This document shows positions 47,502 through 59,099 of a DNA stretch of 64,000 nucleotides, in pieces (positions within the stretch are counted from its first letter, which is position 1; every line of letters starts with the position of its first letter). The DNA is from Hetaerina americana (lineage: Eukaryota; Arthropoda; Insecta; Odonata; Calopterygidae): contig JAKTNV010000010.1 of assembly GCA_022747635.1 (NCBI GenBank), forward strand, positions 45,049,027 through 45,113,026, read 5' to 3'. Below the pieces are notes generated by a model. The model saw only the letters and a program-made list of their open reading frames with translations. It made no database searches and had not been told where the DNA came from. The position numbers and the translations under genes were made by a program.

Positions 47502-47725
47502 GATTCCAAAGAAACTGCGGTAGATGCCGCAACAGTAACTATTAACGGAGTAATCCACTAATATGTATTTCAATGCAACAACTTCAGGGTCTAAAAATCA
47601 TTTCAGAGTTTAGGAGGACGCCTGGATAGTTTAACTGGCTAAAGCACTCGACCGGGCATTGAGGGATCCGGGATCGAATGCCGGTCAAGGCGAATGATTT
47701 TTACACTCTGAAATTGTTGCATTGA
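47502..47725 (+). mobile_element. tRNA-cored inverted-repeat element, family C (compact copy)
   Basis: A leading segment (47502-47590, ATTCCAAAGAAACTGCGG...) matches the 90-base direct repeats at 58217 and 58551. Inside it, 47570-47601 and 47694-47725 form 32-base terminal inverted repeats (CAATGCAACA...AAAAATCAT). Between them a 72-base tRNA-like sequence (47620-47691) has 7-bp acceptor pairing GCCTGGA with TCAAGGC (with mismatches), a D arm GTTT/AAGC, an anticodon arm CTCGA/TTGAG and a T arm with B-box form GGATCGAATGC. It looks like a collapsed version of the 58.3-kb palindrome. Confidence 0.75.
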
Positions 47726-47729
47726 CAAT

Positions 47730-49230
47730 GTAAGATGTTCGTCTTACCACTGGGAGAAATAGAGATACCAAAATTTACCCCATACACGGAGAAAACATTG
47801 TACATCGAATTAGAAGCTAAAATTATCTGACATTTAATAATGTCCTTAGTTTAGGTAGTGATAAAAAAGATTTCAGTCTACCTTTGCAAAATTCTAAAAG
47901 ATAAGGAACTAGATTATTATATCAAACTTAGGACGTATCATTGATTTTTTTTCAAATCCGTGAGAGAATTTTCTTGTTGGCGTCGCTCATGTAGTGTTTT
48001 GGAAAAATAGTATCAAATTACAGAGAAAATATATCAGAAAAACGATGAGCATATGCGACAATTATGCTCCTGTGCCGAACACCACTCCACCCCTATTCTC
48101 ACCGGACTGTGGTTTTGTAATATATATATATTCCGTCCCCAACTTTTGCCCCGATAGCATTCCGTTCATCTATTATACCCATGTTGACAATTATAAAGGG
48201 AATGCACTCAAAGCATTTATATGTTGGAATGCCTGTAATTCTGAGAGACTCATCACTGCGACCAAGTTCAAGGATAAATGACGTCTTCTGATACCAATTA
48301 CCATGTCAACGGAGATTTGAGCATGAGGCAGGGTATTTGCGAACGGGAAGCTTCTGATTTAATCTAAACAGTAAAGTAATCCTTAAAATAATGAGAACAA
48401 CGTATCGTAAATGTTGACTTGCTTAACCTTGACTTTGATGTGATCGCGATGTTTCCCGAAGAATAAGACTTGATATTTAATAGTAGGTGGTTCTACTTTT
48501 CCTATGCGTGCGCTCTTATCTACGAATATAGGCCGTTCGAACTAATACCCTCCAAGTAATTATTAAACTCGACGTTCCTGCACCGCACTACCCTTACTAT
48601 GGCTTGATTACTCTGGGACTGGATAGGCTCACATGCTTGCTTCCCTCATAACCCCGTAATATTTAAGTTAGTCTAGAAACAACCTTCTCAAATGTGGCTG
48701 ATGAACTTCAAATTAATGAGCATTCTATAGGTATGTGATCTAATTAATGTGAAATTACATCATTCAGTAAAAGGATGAGCATATGGGAATAATGACAAAC
48801 AATAATACCCTTGTAAACTTTTAAGAGGAAAAATTTGGTTCATAATTACGTGCTCAGAAAATTTGTGTGGTGTCACCATTCAAATACGGCATTTCCTTGA
48901 ACTTTAACTTTCTAGGATTCAAATTAGTACCATGAACGTGTATTATGTATTATTATCATATTATTAAACCATAATAATCAGTGTAAATTTATAGCGTTAC
49001 TTTTTGTTTACAATAGTAAATAATCTGACTAATTCATAGAAATTGCATTTTGAAAGTTTTTTGTTACTTCAGGTATAAAAGATTCATGTTATTTATTACG
49101 GGCCTATATTATATTTCCTTGAATACATGAAAGTCTTCAAACAGAATCGAATCAATATCTTTATAAATGCAGTTCTGCAGTTGTGATGAAATAATCATTA
49201 TTTGGAAAAGTTTCATTTCATTCCATTTCC
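47730..49230. other. unique non-coding sequence
   Basis: No gene recognised. The 95-codon frame at 47994-48281 has no known motif. Confidence 0.4.
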
Positions 49231-49235
49231 CTGTC

Positions 49236-49770
49236 CAATAAATACGCGAACCGAGGCCATAAAAAACTTTATTTTGCAAAATTTAGCCTACTTCGATTTT
49301 GTCCCCTTCAAAGTACTCTCCATTCGTTGCTATGCACTTATTTCATCTTTTTTTCCACGGTTTAAAGTACCCTTGGCAGTCCTCGGCAGGGAGGCTTTTT
49401 AGTTTCTCGTCGTTTCTTGATTTATTGTGCCCACATCTTCCCAGTGATGTTCCCTCATCACATTTTTGAATTTTGGGAATTGGAAAAAGTCGTAGGGGGC
49501 GAGATCTGGTGAATAAGGAGGATGATCAAGGATGGTGATTGAATTTTTAGCCAGATACCGGCAAACAATCAATGCTAAATGCGCAGGTGCATTGTCATGA
49601 TGAAGGATCCATTTATCATGTTCGGTTAAATTAGAGTACCCTGTTGATTTTCCTAAATTAAGTTAATCAGCTATCATTCGGAGAGTTTTTCGACGATCGG
49701 TAAGGACAAGGGACCGCGTGATCAATGTTCATTGATCGTGTGATCAATGTTGTCGTCAACACAGGTGATT
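49236..49770 (-). pseudogene. mariner transposase relic 2, central region deleted
   Basis: On the minus strand the reading is LVLTDRRKTLRMIAD, a stop, LNLGKST (second helix-turn-helix of the N-terminal domain), then directly EHDKWILHHDNAPAHLALIV and, further on, ILDHPPYSPDLAPYDFFQFP. The Asp of HHDN and the Asp of PYDFF are 34 residues apart, the DD34D spacing. The segment with the first catalytic Asp is missing between LGKST and EHDKW. The C-terminus reads HHWEDVGTINQETT, then after a stop and frame change EGDKIEVG with the end at 49283. An AATAAATACGCGAACCGAGG stretch at about 49238 may be part of the terminal inverted repeat. It differs from relic 1 and from the full-length copy, so it is a third mariner lineage. 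Confidence 0.88.
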
Positions 49771-49779
49771 GAAGGTCAT

Positions 49780-52585
49780 CTTGAAAAAAGTTGAAGTTAT
49801 TCATATATCAATCTTCCCAGTGACATTTATCATTAATAACGTGTACTTTTATTTTATAATTACATTTTAATGCCATGTAGATTCAGCAGCCAAATCAAAA
49901 TGGTATGCGTTAATAAGGGAATATGCTAGGTGATATACAATACCAGTGATCAGAAAAATGTCCTTATCAAATCAGAGTGAAAACATGCTGTGTTATTATT
50001 ATCGCATAATGTTATCTTGTTAATGCAAGTTAAATTGTGGAGATTGAAACTGATGATTAACATTCAGAAACTTTATTGAGAAAAAGCTGTCATTAGATAG
50101 CATTAGAAAAAAATTTATTAATTTTCCTGAGTGGTGAAGGTTATTAAAAATAGATTTCAAGAAACTAAGAAAGCACCTTAGGAGATGTTAAATAATCAAG
50201 ACCGCGCCTCGAGCGCACCTTTTCTTAAGCGTTCCAGCCGAGTTCAAGACTCATCTAAAATAGGTAGATGTCATACCTCCATTTTTCATAAGTAGAGAGT
50301 TAAATTACTCTAGAACAAGAAGGAGTTCTAATATCCTCTGCTTAGTTGAATTAAAAAATTATACCTATTGAGTCAGGTATGACCACGACCAGTTATGATC
50401 AGGCTTTTCTACCAATTGCTACCAATAACGCTTACAAAGCAAACCAATCATGTGGTAATTTGTAGGATTGTGAGACAAAAACGTTTACCAAGCGACACAC
50501 TGATTAGGGAACATTGTCAAGTTAATACTATTTAATTGTTTTTTTAATTTGATTTTTAACGAGCTTTTTTAGATTACTGTCCTATGATTTGATGAATCTT
50601 ATGGTATTTTCGATGATCGACCAAAGAGTTTTACACAAACTGTATACAAAATGAAACATATTTACAAATTGTGCTTAGTTCCACAGTTTGATCAGTTACA
50701 CTCTACGAAATCAGCTTCCTGTCAAGCAGACCAGACATGTTGATGCTCTATATAGTTCGAGAGTAAGATAGGTCTAACGAGTGCAATGGTGCAGTCCGAT
50801 CATGCAAAGGGGTGTTCCGAGGAGATGAAAGTCGACAGATTCTCCGAGCGCACTTACGAGATATGGCCTACGCCCTGTCGACTGCTCGCGTGCGGATGCA
50901 CCCGTCATATCTGACCCTTAATCTTTTTCCCTGCTCATGAAACTCCTCCTACTTCGCTCCTTGTCTTTTTTCACACTTCTGCACCATCAAAACTGTATTT
51001 AAAGGAATTATAAATACTTCATCCTTTAAAAGTTGAGTCATGAGTTTAATTGCATAAACATACTTCTCTGGGTTATGATTCTTTTGATAATTCCCTGCGG
51101 AATGGGCTCATTCTCCGTAGGCTACTTGCTTCCTCTTACTTTTACGATGCTTACTTAACCTTCAAGGTTTCGCGATGTGAAACCTTGAAGGTCTCTCTAA
51201 ATATCACTGCATTCCATTACCCAAAGCTTGTTTTCCAAATTGGTGCAATTTATCCCTAATGTCGGGTTTAATTGAAGGTACTTTAAACGCGATGAAGATT
51301 TATACGGATACAGAGAGATATTTATCAATCCTATTTATTCGAGTGTGGTCCCACGAAAAGTGACATTTAAGTACGAACTTCGTTCGGGAGAAAATAGGAA
51401 AACATTGCAAAACACTGAAAAACCACACAAATTAATATTTCCCTTAATTTGCCTCAGCTTGGGAGCTGAAATAACATTTCTAAATCCATCAAGTGAAACT
51501 TTAAAACTTGACAAAAGTGTGAACTTTATCGCCTAGCCTATTGAAGAGATTTAACAATAATAATGATAGATTAATTATTTCACAAAGCAACTCTACCGAA
51601 AGGAAGAATCCTATTAAATAATTGAACGCAGGTCATTATTATATTCCCAACCTCACACAATCCTTGAAAGTAATCTTTTTCCAGAGAGTGAGCACAAAAT
51701 ATCGACAAGCAAGGAAGTGAAAGCTAAGTTAATTATCATTTTATATTCCCATAGCGTTGACACTGTTAATTCGTTTGACTAGTCAATATGTGCAAAGTGA
51801 AAATTTAATGTGTACCTCGCATGATAAGGAAAGGTAAACAGAAAGCTTAAGGTGAGCCAAATCTGTTTTTGCATTTAATGAAGGAAAATAAGTATTCGGA
51901 TGCAAAATGTCACATTTGCTTAATAAATTATTACGTCCTAAAACTAAATACGTGTATTATCCCCAGCGGGGTAATTAGCATTAATGTTCGACGGTTCTCG
52001 CAAAAATTAACCCTAAAAACGGAGATACATGTACATGGCAGATGTCGTGATTTGTGATAATATCCGATTTATTTCTTCTACGTCCAAACAGCAACCGCTT
52101 AATTTTGCTTAAAATCTAAGAGTTAAGGTTTAATTTTAAGAATTCTCTTGGATTATTGTTTACATAACGAAATTGTCATGTCTACTTTCAGGATTAAGAA
52201 ATAGTGACAATAGGTGGATATAGTAATATTAAGACTTAAAACTATGGACGTCAGGTAAAACAACAAACCGTTAGCAATTAAAAATGAAGTTGCAGTCAAC
52301 ATTGTAGGGCTGAGAAAATTTCTATATCTTGAGACACTATGCAAACTCGACGTTACCTCAAAACCCTGGTTTACACTTCCGTTCTCGTCATTTCCTATTC
52401 CCCCATTGCTCCAAAAACTCAATATCTTGATTCTCCGCAGCAAAATTATATCCACATGCTAATATCCTTCTCGAGCAGATTCCTCTAAGCCGAGCCCTCC
52501 AACCCCCTCCCCACCCCCATTTTTGCAAGAAATACTACGGAATCGTCGAGGCTTCGTGTTAAGTCCGGATTTTTATTACCCCGAG
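49780..52585. other. unique non-coding sequence
   Basis: No gene recognised. One perfect hairpin at 51158-51192 is listed separately. Confidence 0.4.
51158..51192. repeat. perfect 14-bp hairpin
   Basis: ACCTTCAAGGTTTC, loop GCGATGT, GAAACCTTGAAGGT. The arms are themselves partly palindromic (CCTTCAAGG). No poly-T or pol III boxes beside it. Confidence 0.8.
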
Positions 52586-52589
52586 GAAT

Positions 52590-53235
52590 ATCTGGCGTCA
52601 TTGTCACCACGTGAGCGGTTCCCTCCCGCGCCGTGTTTATCTGTCACCATCGTGTCCATCTAAGCCACGTGCCCATCGCACGCACTTTATCTCCATCTCG
52701 GGACATTATTCGCCCTCCCTCTCTCCTCCTCCACCATTCCCGCTCACTCCCGCCCCTTCAGCAGTCCACAATCCCCCACCTTTCCTCGCCCATGCCTCCA
52801 CCCCTCCCGCTCTAGACCCTTATCACCGGGCCCCTATTCTGCTTTCGCCCGTGCCAATCCACTACACCACGGCTCCCACTCAATGGCCCCCGTCACACAT
52901 CTCGCCTCCCCCCCCCCATCGTCTCCCTCCGACCACTTCCTAATATAGCCATTGTCTTGTACAACAGCCCCGTTGTCTCTCGGCTCTCACCTTATCGCTA
53001 CCGCTTCATTCTCATCCTGGGATTCGCACGATATAACCGAGCATCCCCCCCCCCACGGTTTTCCCGAACCAAATCCCCTCAGTTCCCTTCTCCTTCACCC
53101 ACCCCCATCCACCCTATTGGAGATAGGGGAGTCTGTACCCCCTGCGACCCGACCAGGCGCCACCCCCCCTCCCCATTGCCTGAGGCAACGCCTCAATTAT
53201 AGATGCCATCTTGCGGTCGCCATCTTGGTTGGCGT
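52590..53235. other. C-rich, GC-rich tract (pyrimidine strand +)
   Basis: Plus strand dominated by C and T with runs of seven to eleven C (52908-52920, 53045-53056, 53163-53171). Pro/Ser-rich frames of 60-123 codons in several phases overlap one another and are composition artefacts. The mirror image, in strand bias, of the tracts at 930 and 33955. Confidence 0.55.
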
Positions 53236-53239
53236 GCAG

Positions 53240-56200
53240 CTGAAGGCTTTATTATTTGGGCTATATTTGCCAAGCTTTGCGGAATACTTTCCATTCAGGT
53301 CCCCCATCTTGATACTCTTTTGATAGAACTCGAGCGTATTAAGATCTACCGCCTACACAACGGGGTTCCCCCTGGGCCAGGTCTTACACATACCCACCCA
53401 CGTTGTGCAGGAGGAACTAATAATTGTGGCACGTGCAATCTCCAGCGATCAAATGACTCTCATTTTTACAATTCTCACGACATGATTGAGAAAAATTTAC
53501 CGCAACAGGTCGCACTGTTTAATTTTGTCCGCGTTTCCATGCATCCGTTACCATGATTGACCAATTACGGGACACAATTGGTTTGTTTCGGAGGAAAGTT
53601 TGTTTTCAAGTGTTGTTTCATGACTCGTGGTAAAATAAATTGCCACTTGAGTGCTTATAGCTATAAAAAAAAGCCCCTAGGTACCTGACACTCGTAACAG
53701 TTTAACGTGTAAATGAAAAGGTTTAAAATTAAACGAAGTCTGGTTCTAAGAGGGTCCATTGCACAAAAAATATTGCTGCACGTATTTTCCAAGAGCAGAG
53801 TCAATTAGACTTTTTAATTACAAGAATACTGAGAAAGGAAATGCATTAGAGAAACGAATGTTTCCTGGTTAACAAAATAATAAGCCAAAAAAATACCCCC
53901 AGTATTAATGCGAAGAAAAGGAGACGCATTTCATTCAAGTATTCAAAAATCCTAAAAACCATAGAATTCATGATAAAACGTATGAAATAGGATATTTTCG
54001 AATTCTGAATGCTTATGTTGAAACACTGCATTTGAAGATGAATGTAATATGCATCGTCTCTTTCTACCTCAACCGTAAAAATGCATATCTACCCTTTTAT
54101 CTCTCGATCTTTTTCAGTAAAGTAAATAGGGATTCCCCCGATCTTGAACACATTTGATCTCTCTCTGGATTTTTATTAACGATATTTAATTTAAGCGGAT
54201 CTTGAAATAAGCATTGGTTGCTTTTGCCTATGGTTTTGTAACGTTTTCATGGAAGAGGGACATTGTGTGAAGCTGCAAAATCGATGGGCGAGTACCAATT
54301 CATTTAGGTATTTTTTTCCAGCATCGATCTAAATGTGACATCAATTGCCGTATTATTCCTCGAAATGAAAAGAGTGGTAAAACTTATTTCAATGAGGATT
54401 TACCGATATTAGAAAAATATTATGGACAATTACGAGCAGAAACAACTCCGTGAATGTAGTAGTTACTGTGGACATTTTCGCCATTCTTAATTTTCATCTT
54501 ATCTAACTTCGTGCTCGAACATGATGCCACATGAAAAATACTCATACAAATCAGCATGTAACAATTTAAAACGGTAGAAATACCTAGGAGAATATTATTT
54601 CGCCAACGGCTGGGTGTATGTATAACTTCTATGGAATTTTCTCAGGGAGAATATTTTTACTGAAATATTTTTTCGTGCCTCAACCAGGAATTCCTTTCCG
54701 AGATCTTCATTCTTTTATCCTTTATTCTTTTCTCGAAGATTCCATCCGTGAAGACGTCTCCACCGAACACTCAAGCGGTTCTCGGCTATCAATAATCGAA
54801 AAAAAACTATATAAAGCATGAGAGATATCCCGTATGAATGAGAGAACACTTAGAAGAAAAATGGACTCGTACGTGGATTCAAGAAAGCAGATATACTCAT
54901 CCTCTTATGTGGTAAAGAGGAAAAGTTTATTTGCCTCCATCGTATTTTCCAAAACATTCCCCATATTTTGTCGCTTGAAAACGAAAGTTGAAAGATGAGA
55001 GCATAGAAATTAACGAGAGTTCGAACTTGGAGAAAAGCTGATTTTTTTCTGAGATTGTCCAATATAGGAAGAGAGAGATAGGGAGACGTGAACGAGGTGG
55101 CAATTTTTCAAAACCATCATGCTTAGAAAATACGATGACAGTTAATTTCCAAGATCCCTAATCCTCTGCTCTCGCTCTGTCGCAGCCAGTGAAAGGACTC
55201 GACGAGTGCTCTCTCAAGTAAGACTGACAGTGGGGCAGTCCGGCCTCGCTCTTTTGGCGCTAGCTCTCGCTCACGACCGCGTAGATTGGCTGTCGATTAA
55301 GGGCACTATTGACAGAGAATACATTCGATCCTTGTCTTGGGAATCAACCTCTTAATAAACCATCTTTTGGCGATTAATACATTCCCCATATTTTTTTGGG
55401 CTCTATGCGGGGTTAACTCTGTGGATTGCTCAAGTCCAAACGGAAATTAATGGCTCATTTCCTCAATTTATCCACATCCACAGCCATTTTATTGCCAGAA
55501 AACTATCTGAAACTATTCTATACAATTTCCAATCAGACCTTCGCTTTCCCTTTGTCTGTCCTCACCTTGTCTTCCCATTGATTTCTCTTCTCGACCGCAT
55601 TGATCCGTTTTCGATTTCCTTGATCACATTAATAAAATTAGCTCTAACTCCACCCTCAGAAAATAGTAATTAGTAACCTCTTCATCGCGTCTTTCCATGA
55701 TCTTGGCATTTTATCAAGCTTGTTCTTTGTAAATTAATGCAACAAATTATTGCTACATTCAACTAACTACTAAAAAAAGAACTGTAAGCAATTGGTATCC
55801 AATTGTGGCTATATTTGGACAGTTTTTTTAACTGAAAATATTAAATATCAAGAAAGTTCTAATTACCGCGATTGACAGGGAGGATATGTTGTCTGTTTGC
55901 TGGCCTGTATCAGCAAAGAGCAAATACTATTAATCTATCATTATGTAGTGTTCTTAGCTTCCAGAATATGCATATGATTTTGAAAAATAAGGATTTTCTG
56001 TATTAATTTTATTAAGAAGAGAAGTATGAGCTAAGAAAACCAAAAATCCCCAAAGAGGAAGACAAATGGAACTAGCGACGAAAAGAATATGGCCTTATCC
56101 TGAATGTTCATTGAGCAACATCGTACTCGTAACCCGAAGACAGAACCAAGAATTTAATTCATTATATTCTCGTCAGTGAAATATATGAACCAAAAGAACA

Positions 56201-56440
56201 TAAAGATTAATAATCATTTAACCATCACAATATGCACTGATGAGAGTACTTTCATGGTCGCTAGAATCGTGAATGGATGATCGCAACTCACACCTACTGG
56301 TTTACGGCTTATAATATTCTGCTCGAATATTCCAAATAAAACAGATAAAAAAATAATGTTATCTTATAAATAAAACAAAATATTTATAAACTCGTCAATA
56401 GTCCAGAGGATTTTAACATTAGCGGATGACTTTGTTGAAA
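53240..56440. other. unique non-coding sequence
   Basis: No gene recognised. A slightly GC-rich patch at about 55165-55290 contains CTCAAGTAAGA, a plausible splice-donor context, but no open frame of note leads into it. Confidence 0.35.
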
Positions 56441-56444
56441 ATAC

Positions 56445-56475
56445 TAAAGCGCCATCTCCCGCAGTTTCTTTGGAT
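56445..56475 (-). repeat. fragment of the family C direct repeat
   Basis: The reverse complement reads CCAAAGAAACTGCGGGAGATG followed by GCGC, matching the first part of the 90-base repeat at 58217-58306. Only about 26 bases match. Confidence 0.45.
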
Positions 56476-56879
56476 TTTAATTGATTCTTGTACTATGCCC
56501 AACAAAGGTTCTTGAGTGACTTCGAAGGTTACCTGAGGAACGCTTAAAAAAAGAAAGGGCGCCCAAAATAAGTACAAATCCCGAAACACCAATCCATGCG
56601 ATTCCGTTGCGGTTTGTAGCAACAAAAACTTATGTATTGATTACGTGGAACGCCACCAGAAAGGATTCAGTCATCCTTTCCCATCCGTTCAATCTGTCGA
56701 AATTCTATGAAATCCTTTCACCAGATATTACATAGAATCAGTCCAACCGATATTTTGCGCACGATCATTTGACCTTGACCACCAAAGTGGTTAGTTTCAC
56801 AGGGAACAATAGAGCTAATCTATTTCAAAGGTCAGCGGTTGGGCGATGGACTTCAGTTTGTGCTTAACTCACACTTCAG

Positions 56880-57007
56880 AAGAAGAGGGTTAGCTTCATT
56901 CCCTGTGCCGCCGGCAGTTTCCCAAGAAAAGCTGTTATCCAAAACAAATAGAGCTTGTGTAAAGCTGAGGATATTCCAAGGCGTCACTGGGAATCGAACC
57001 GGTGATT
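56880..57007 (-). mobile_element. SINE family B, degenerate copy 4
   Basis: AGCTTCATTCCCTGTGCCG, AGTTTCCCAAGAAAAGCTG, TTATCCAAAACA and CTGGGAATCGAACCGGTGA follow the order of the family B body and head (GTTTCCCAGGAAGA, TACCCAAAATA, CCGGGAATCGAACCCGGG). The A-box side is missing. Confidence 0.55.
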
Positions 57008-57589
57008 TTTCAAAATAAAACAAGAATCCCGAAACCAATGCCCATGGTGTGTGGGGATATGACCTGGGTGGCTTAAGGAACAACATAAATAGCACCTGGA
57101 ACCAGGTACCAGACATTTCAATCAGTATAAAACATTTTTCCATCAATTTAGAAAAAGCCATAACTCATATCTAAAAGGACGTAACTTATATCATCGACGT
57201 AAGTATATGGGATTTACCATCAACCACAGGTTTACATAAAGCATGAAGAAACATTTTCTTGTAAGATGAGAAATAAATAGAATTTTTGTACATGCCATTC
57301 GATAGTCATGTTAATGGACCTAGCAAATAGATTTTCTTGGATTTTAGATAGCTTTTCCCCAAATCTGTATTGTTAATTGATGATACCTAAGCTTTCAAGA
57401 TGTGAAAAAATATTAAAGTAATCTGGATGTGTGCTCTTCTTTGCAACCAACAATAAAATGCCATAAATGGCTTTAGTTTTAATGATACAGAAAGTAATTT
57501 CTCGTGTCCCTATGGTGGCTTTCATGGACGAGTTTACTTGTATATTATGTATTAGAAGCTAGTATTGGACTTAAAGTCGGAAATAGCAT

Positions 57590-58180
57590 ATTTGCACAGG
57601 AGCAATGAATCTTAACGGGACCATTATTAGTTTTATGGATACTCTCCCGATTTTTGTTGGACATAAGTTACTAAAAGATTCAGTGACAATTCCCTTGTCT
57701 CTCCAAACAAAACTAAACCCGAAATTAAACCTTACAATAAGTCCCTCTCCCATACGGCATGCTTCCTTCCTCCCTTCCATCCGTATAATATTCCCATTTT
57801 ATTCCTGTTCGTTCCTCGCTTTCCTAACATTAACACCTTTACTATGGTACAGTCTCAAAATCCCATTACCAATCAAAATGCTCTGCATTCATTATTTCTC
57901 CCTACTTTTGATTTCTCTCAACAATCCTTTCTTCTTTCCCATCATGCCTAGCGCTTCCTCGCATGTTTTCTTTCAGTCCACTCCACCTATTCCATCCTTC
58001 CCTACACTCACATGTAAAAAGACTCCAATTTCCACCAATCATTCTGCTTCAATGACCATGTTCCCGTGCCGTTCAAAACTACAATCAATATCAAAGTTTT
58101 AACGAACCTTTTCTGGGCATCTTTACTAAACGTCCATGCCATCAATATCCTCCTTATGAAAGCTTCTTTGCCTAACGCGA
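57590..58180 (-). mobile_element. LINE 3' end relic, family F copy 3
   Basis: Minus-strand translation near 57750-57800 reads GNILYGWKGGRKHAVWERDL and a stop, aligning with GMLDGMKVGRKYSEMKRDL of copy 1. Downstream (toward lower coordinates) GETRELSLNLL corresponds to the 3' end of the other copies. The 165-codon plus-strand frame at 57605-58102 is the antisense of this relic and is not a gene. Confidence 0.45.
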
Positions 58181-58216
58181 TTCTTATCCTTGAGTAGAAG
58201 AATCATAAGATTGAGG

Positions 58217-58306
58217 AATTCCAAAGAAACTGCGGGAGATGCCGCAACAGTAACTTTTAACGGAGTCATCCGCTAATGTGCATTTCAATGCAACAATTTC
58301 AGAGTG
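58217..58306 (+). repeat. 90-base direct repeat, copy 1 (family C)
   Basis: AATTCCAAAGAAACTGCGGG to CAATTTCAGAGTG. It agrees with 58551-58640 at 88 of 90 positions, and is related to 47502-47590. Its last third forms the outer end of the palindrome. Confidence 0.85.
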
Positions 58307-58318
58307 TAAAAATCATTC

Positions 58319-58390
58319 GCCTTGACTGGGATTCGAACCCAGATCCCTCAATATCCGGTCGAGTGCTTCAGCCACTTAAGCTACCGAGGC
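58319..58390 (-). tRNA. tRNA-like sequence, left arm (probably SINE-type pseudo-tRNA)
   Basis: Exact reverse complement of 58815-58886, so the same cloverleaf. Because it sits in a mobile palindrome I regard it as a tRNA-derived element head and not as a working tRNA gene. Confidence 0.45.
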
Positions 58391-58550
58391 GTCCTCTTAA
58401 ACTCTGAAATTTTAGGGCTTTTAAAGGAACAAGATGTTGTGACGAAATACCGTACATACAATGTCACAGGCATTCGTAGTCGTGCGCGAGGCGCCACAGT
58501 CCACGAGGTTAAAGCCAACTTTAAACACTTATGGTGTTTTCACTTTGAAA

Positions 58551-58640
58551 AATTCCAAAGAAACTGCGGGAGATGCCGCAACAGTAACTTTTAACGGAGT
58601 CATCAGCTAATTTGCATTTCAATGCAACAATTTCAGAGTG
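58551..58640 (+). repeat. 90-base direct repeat, copy 2 (family C)
   Basis: Same sequence as 58217-58306 except CATCAGCTAATTTGC for CATCCGCTAATGTGC. It forms the loop region of the palindrome. Confidence 0.85.
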
Positions 58641-58814
58641 TTTCTTTGGAATTTGTCAAAGTGAAAACACCATAAGTGTTTAAAGTTGGCTTTAACCTCG
58701 TGGACTGTGGCGCCTCGCGCACGACTACGAATGCCTGTGACATTGTATGTACGGTATTTCGTCACAACATCTTGTTCCTTTAAAAGCCCTAAAATTTTCA
58801 GAGTTTAAGAGGAC

Positions 58815-58886
58815 GCCTCGGTAGCTTAAGTGGCTAAAGCACTCGACCGGATATTGAGGGATCTGGGTTCGAATCCCAGTCAAGGC
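58815..58886 (+). tRNA. tRNA-like sequence, right arm (probably SINE-type pseudo-tRNA)
   Basis: 72 bases fold as a tRNA: acceptor GCCTCGG/TCAAGGC (one C-A mismatch, one wobble), D arm GCTT/AAGC with GG in the loop, anticodon arm CTCGA/TTGAG with loop CCGGATA (anticodon position GGA), variable loop GGAT, T arm CTGGG/CCCAG with loop TTCGAAT. Against a true tRNA: position 33 is C where U is almost invariant, position 37 is T, and a GGA (Ser) tRNA should have a long variable arm. A and B boxes are good, so pol III transcription is plausible. Confidence 0.5.
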
Positions 58887-59013
58887 GAATGATTTTTACA
58901 CTCTGAAATTGTTGCATTGAGATTGAGGAATATTTTCAAATGAAGTGCAGAGTATTCGTGGATAGCTCTATAGATCGCGATTAAATGTGTGCAGTTGATG
59001 CTTAAAAGCAAAG

Positions 59014-59018
<5 letters not shown>

Positions 59019-59084
<66 letters not shown>
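59019..59084. repeat. (AT)33 microsatellite
   Basis: Thirty-three uninterrupted AT repeats just upstream of the LINE relic. Confidence 0.98.
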
Positions 59085-59088
<4 letters not shown>

Positions 59089-59099
59089 CTCTGAATGCA

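Larger units (their letters stand above)
58285..58920. mobile_element. 636-bp palindrome carrying two opposed tRNA-like cores
   Basis: Left arm 58285-58563 and right arm 58641-58920 are reverse complements, 279 and 280 bases with a single one-base indel and otherwise apparently no differences. The loop (58564-58640) is mostly the second copy of the 90-base direct repeat. Each arm contains one tRNA-like sequence, in opposite orientation. It carries no open frame with a known domain. The near identity shows the palindrome formed recently or is kept identical by repair. The layout is of a non-autonomous element that has been duplicated head to head. Confidence 0.85.

Noticed and set aside
52611..53323. 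Pro-rich frames in three phases
   Set aside because: They overlap within a C-rich tract. Composition explains them.
53203..53556. 117-codon frame with several Cys (GGTNNCGTCN)
   Set aside because: The Cys spacing suggested a zinc-binding or retroelement fragment, but no known arrangement could be matched.
57605..58102. 165-codon plus-strand frame, hydrophobic
   Set aside because: It is the antisense of a LINE family F relic on the minus strand. Similar pyrimidine-rich antisense frames exist at the other two copies.
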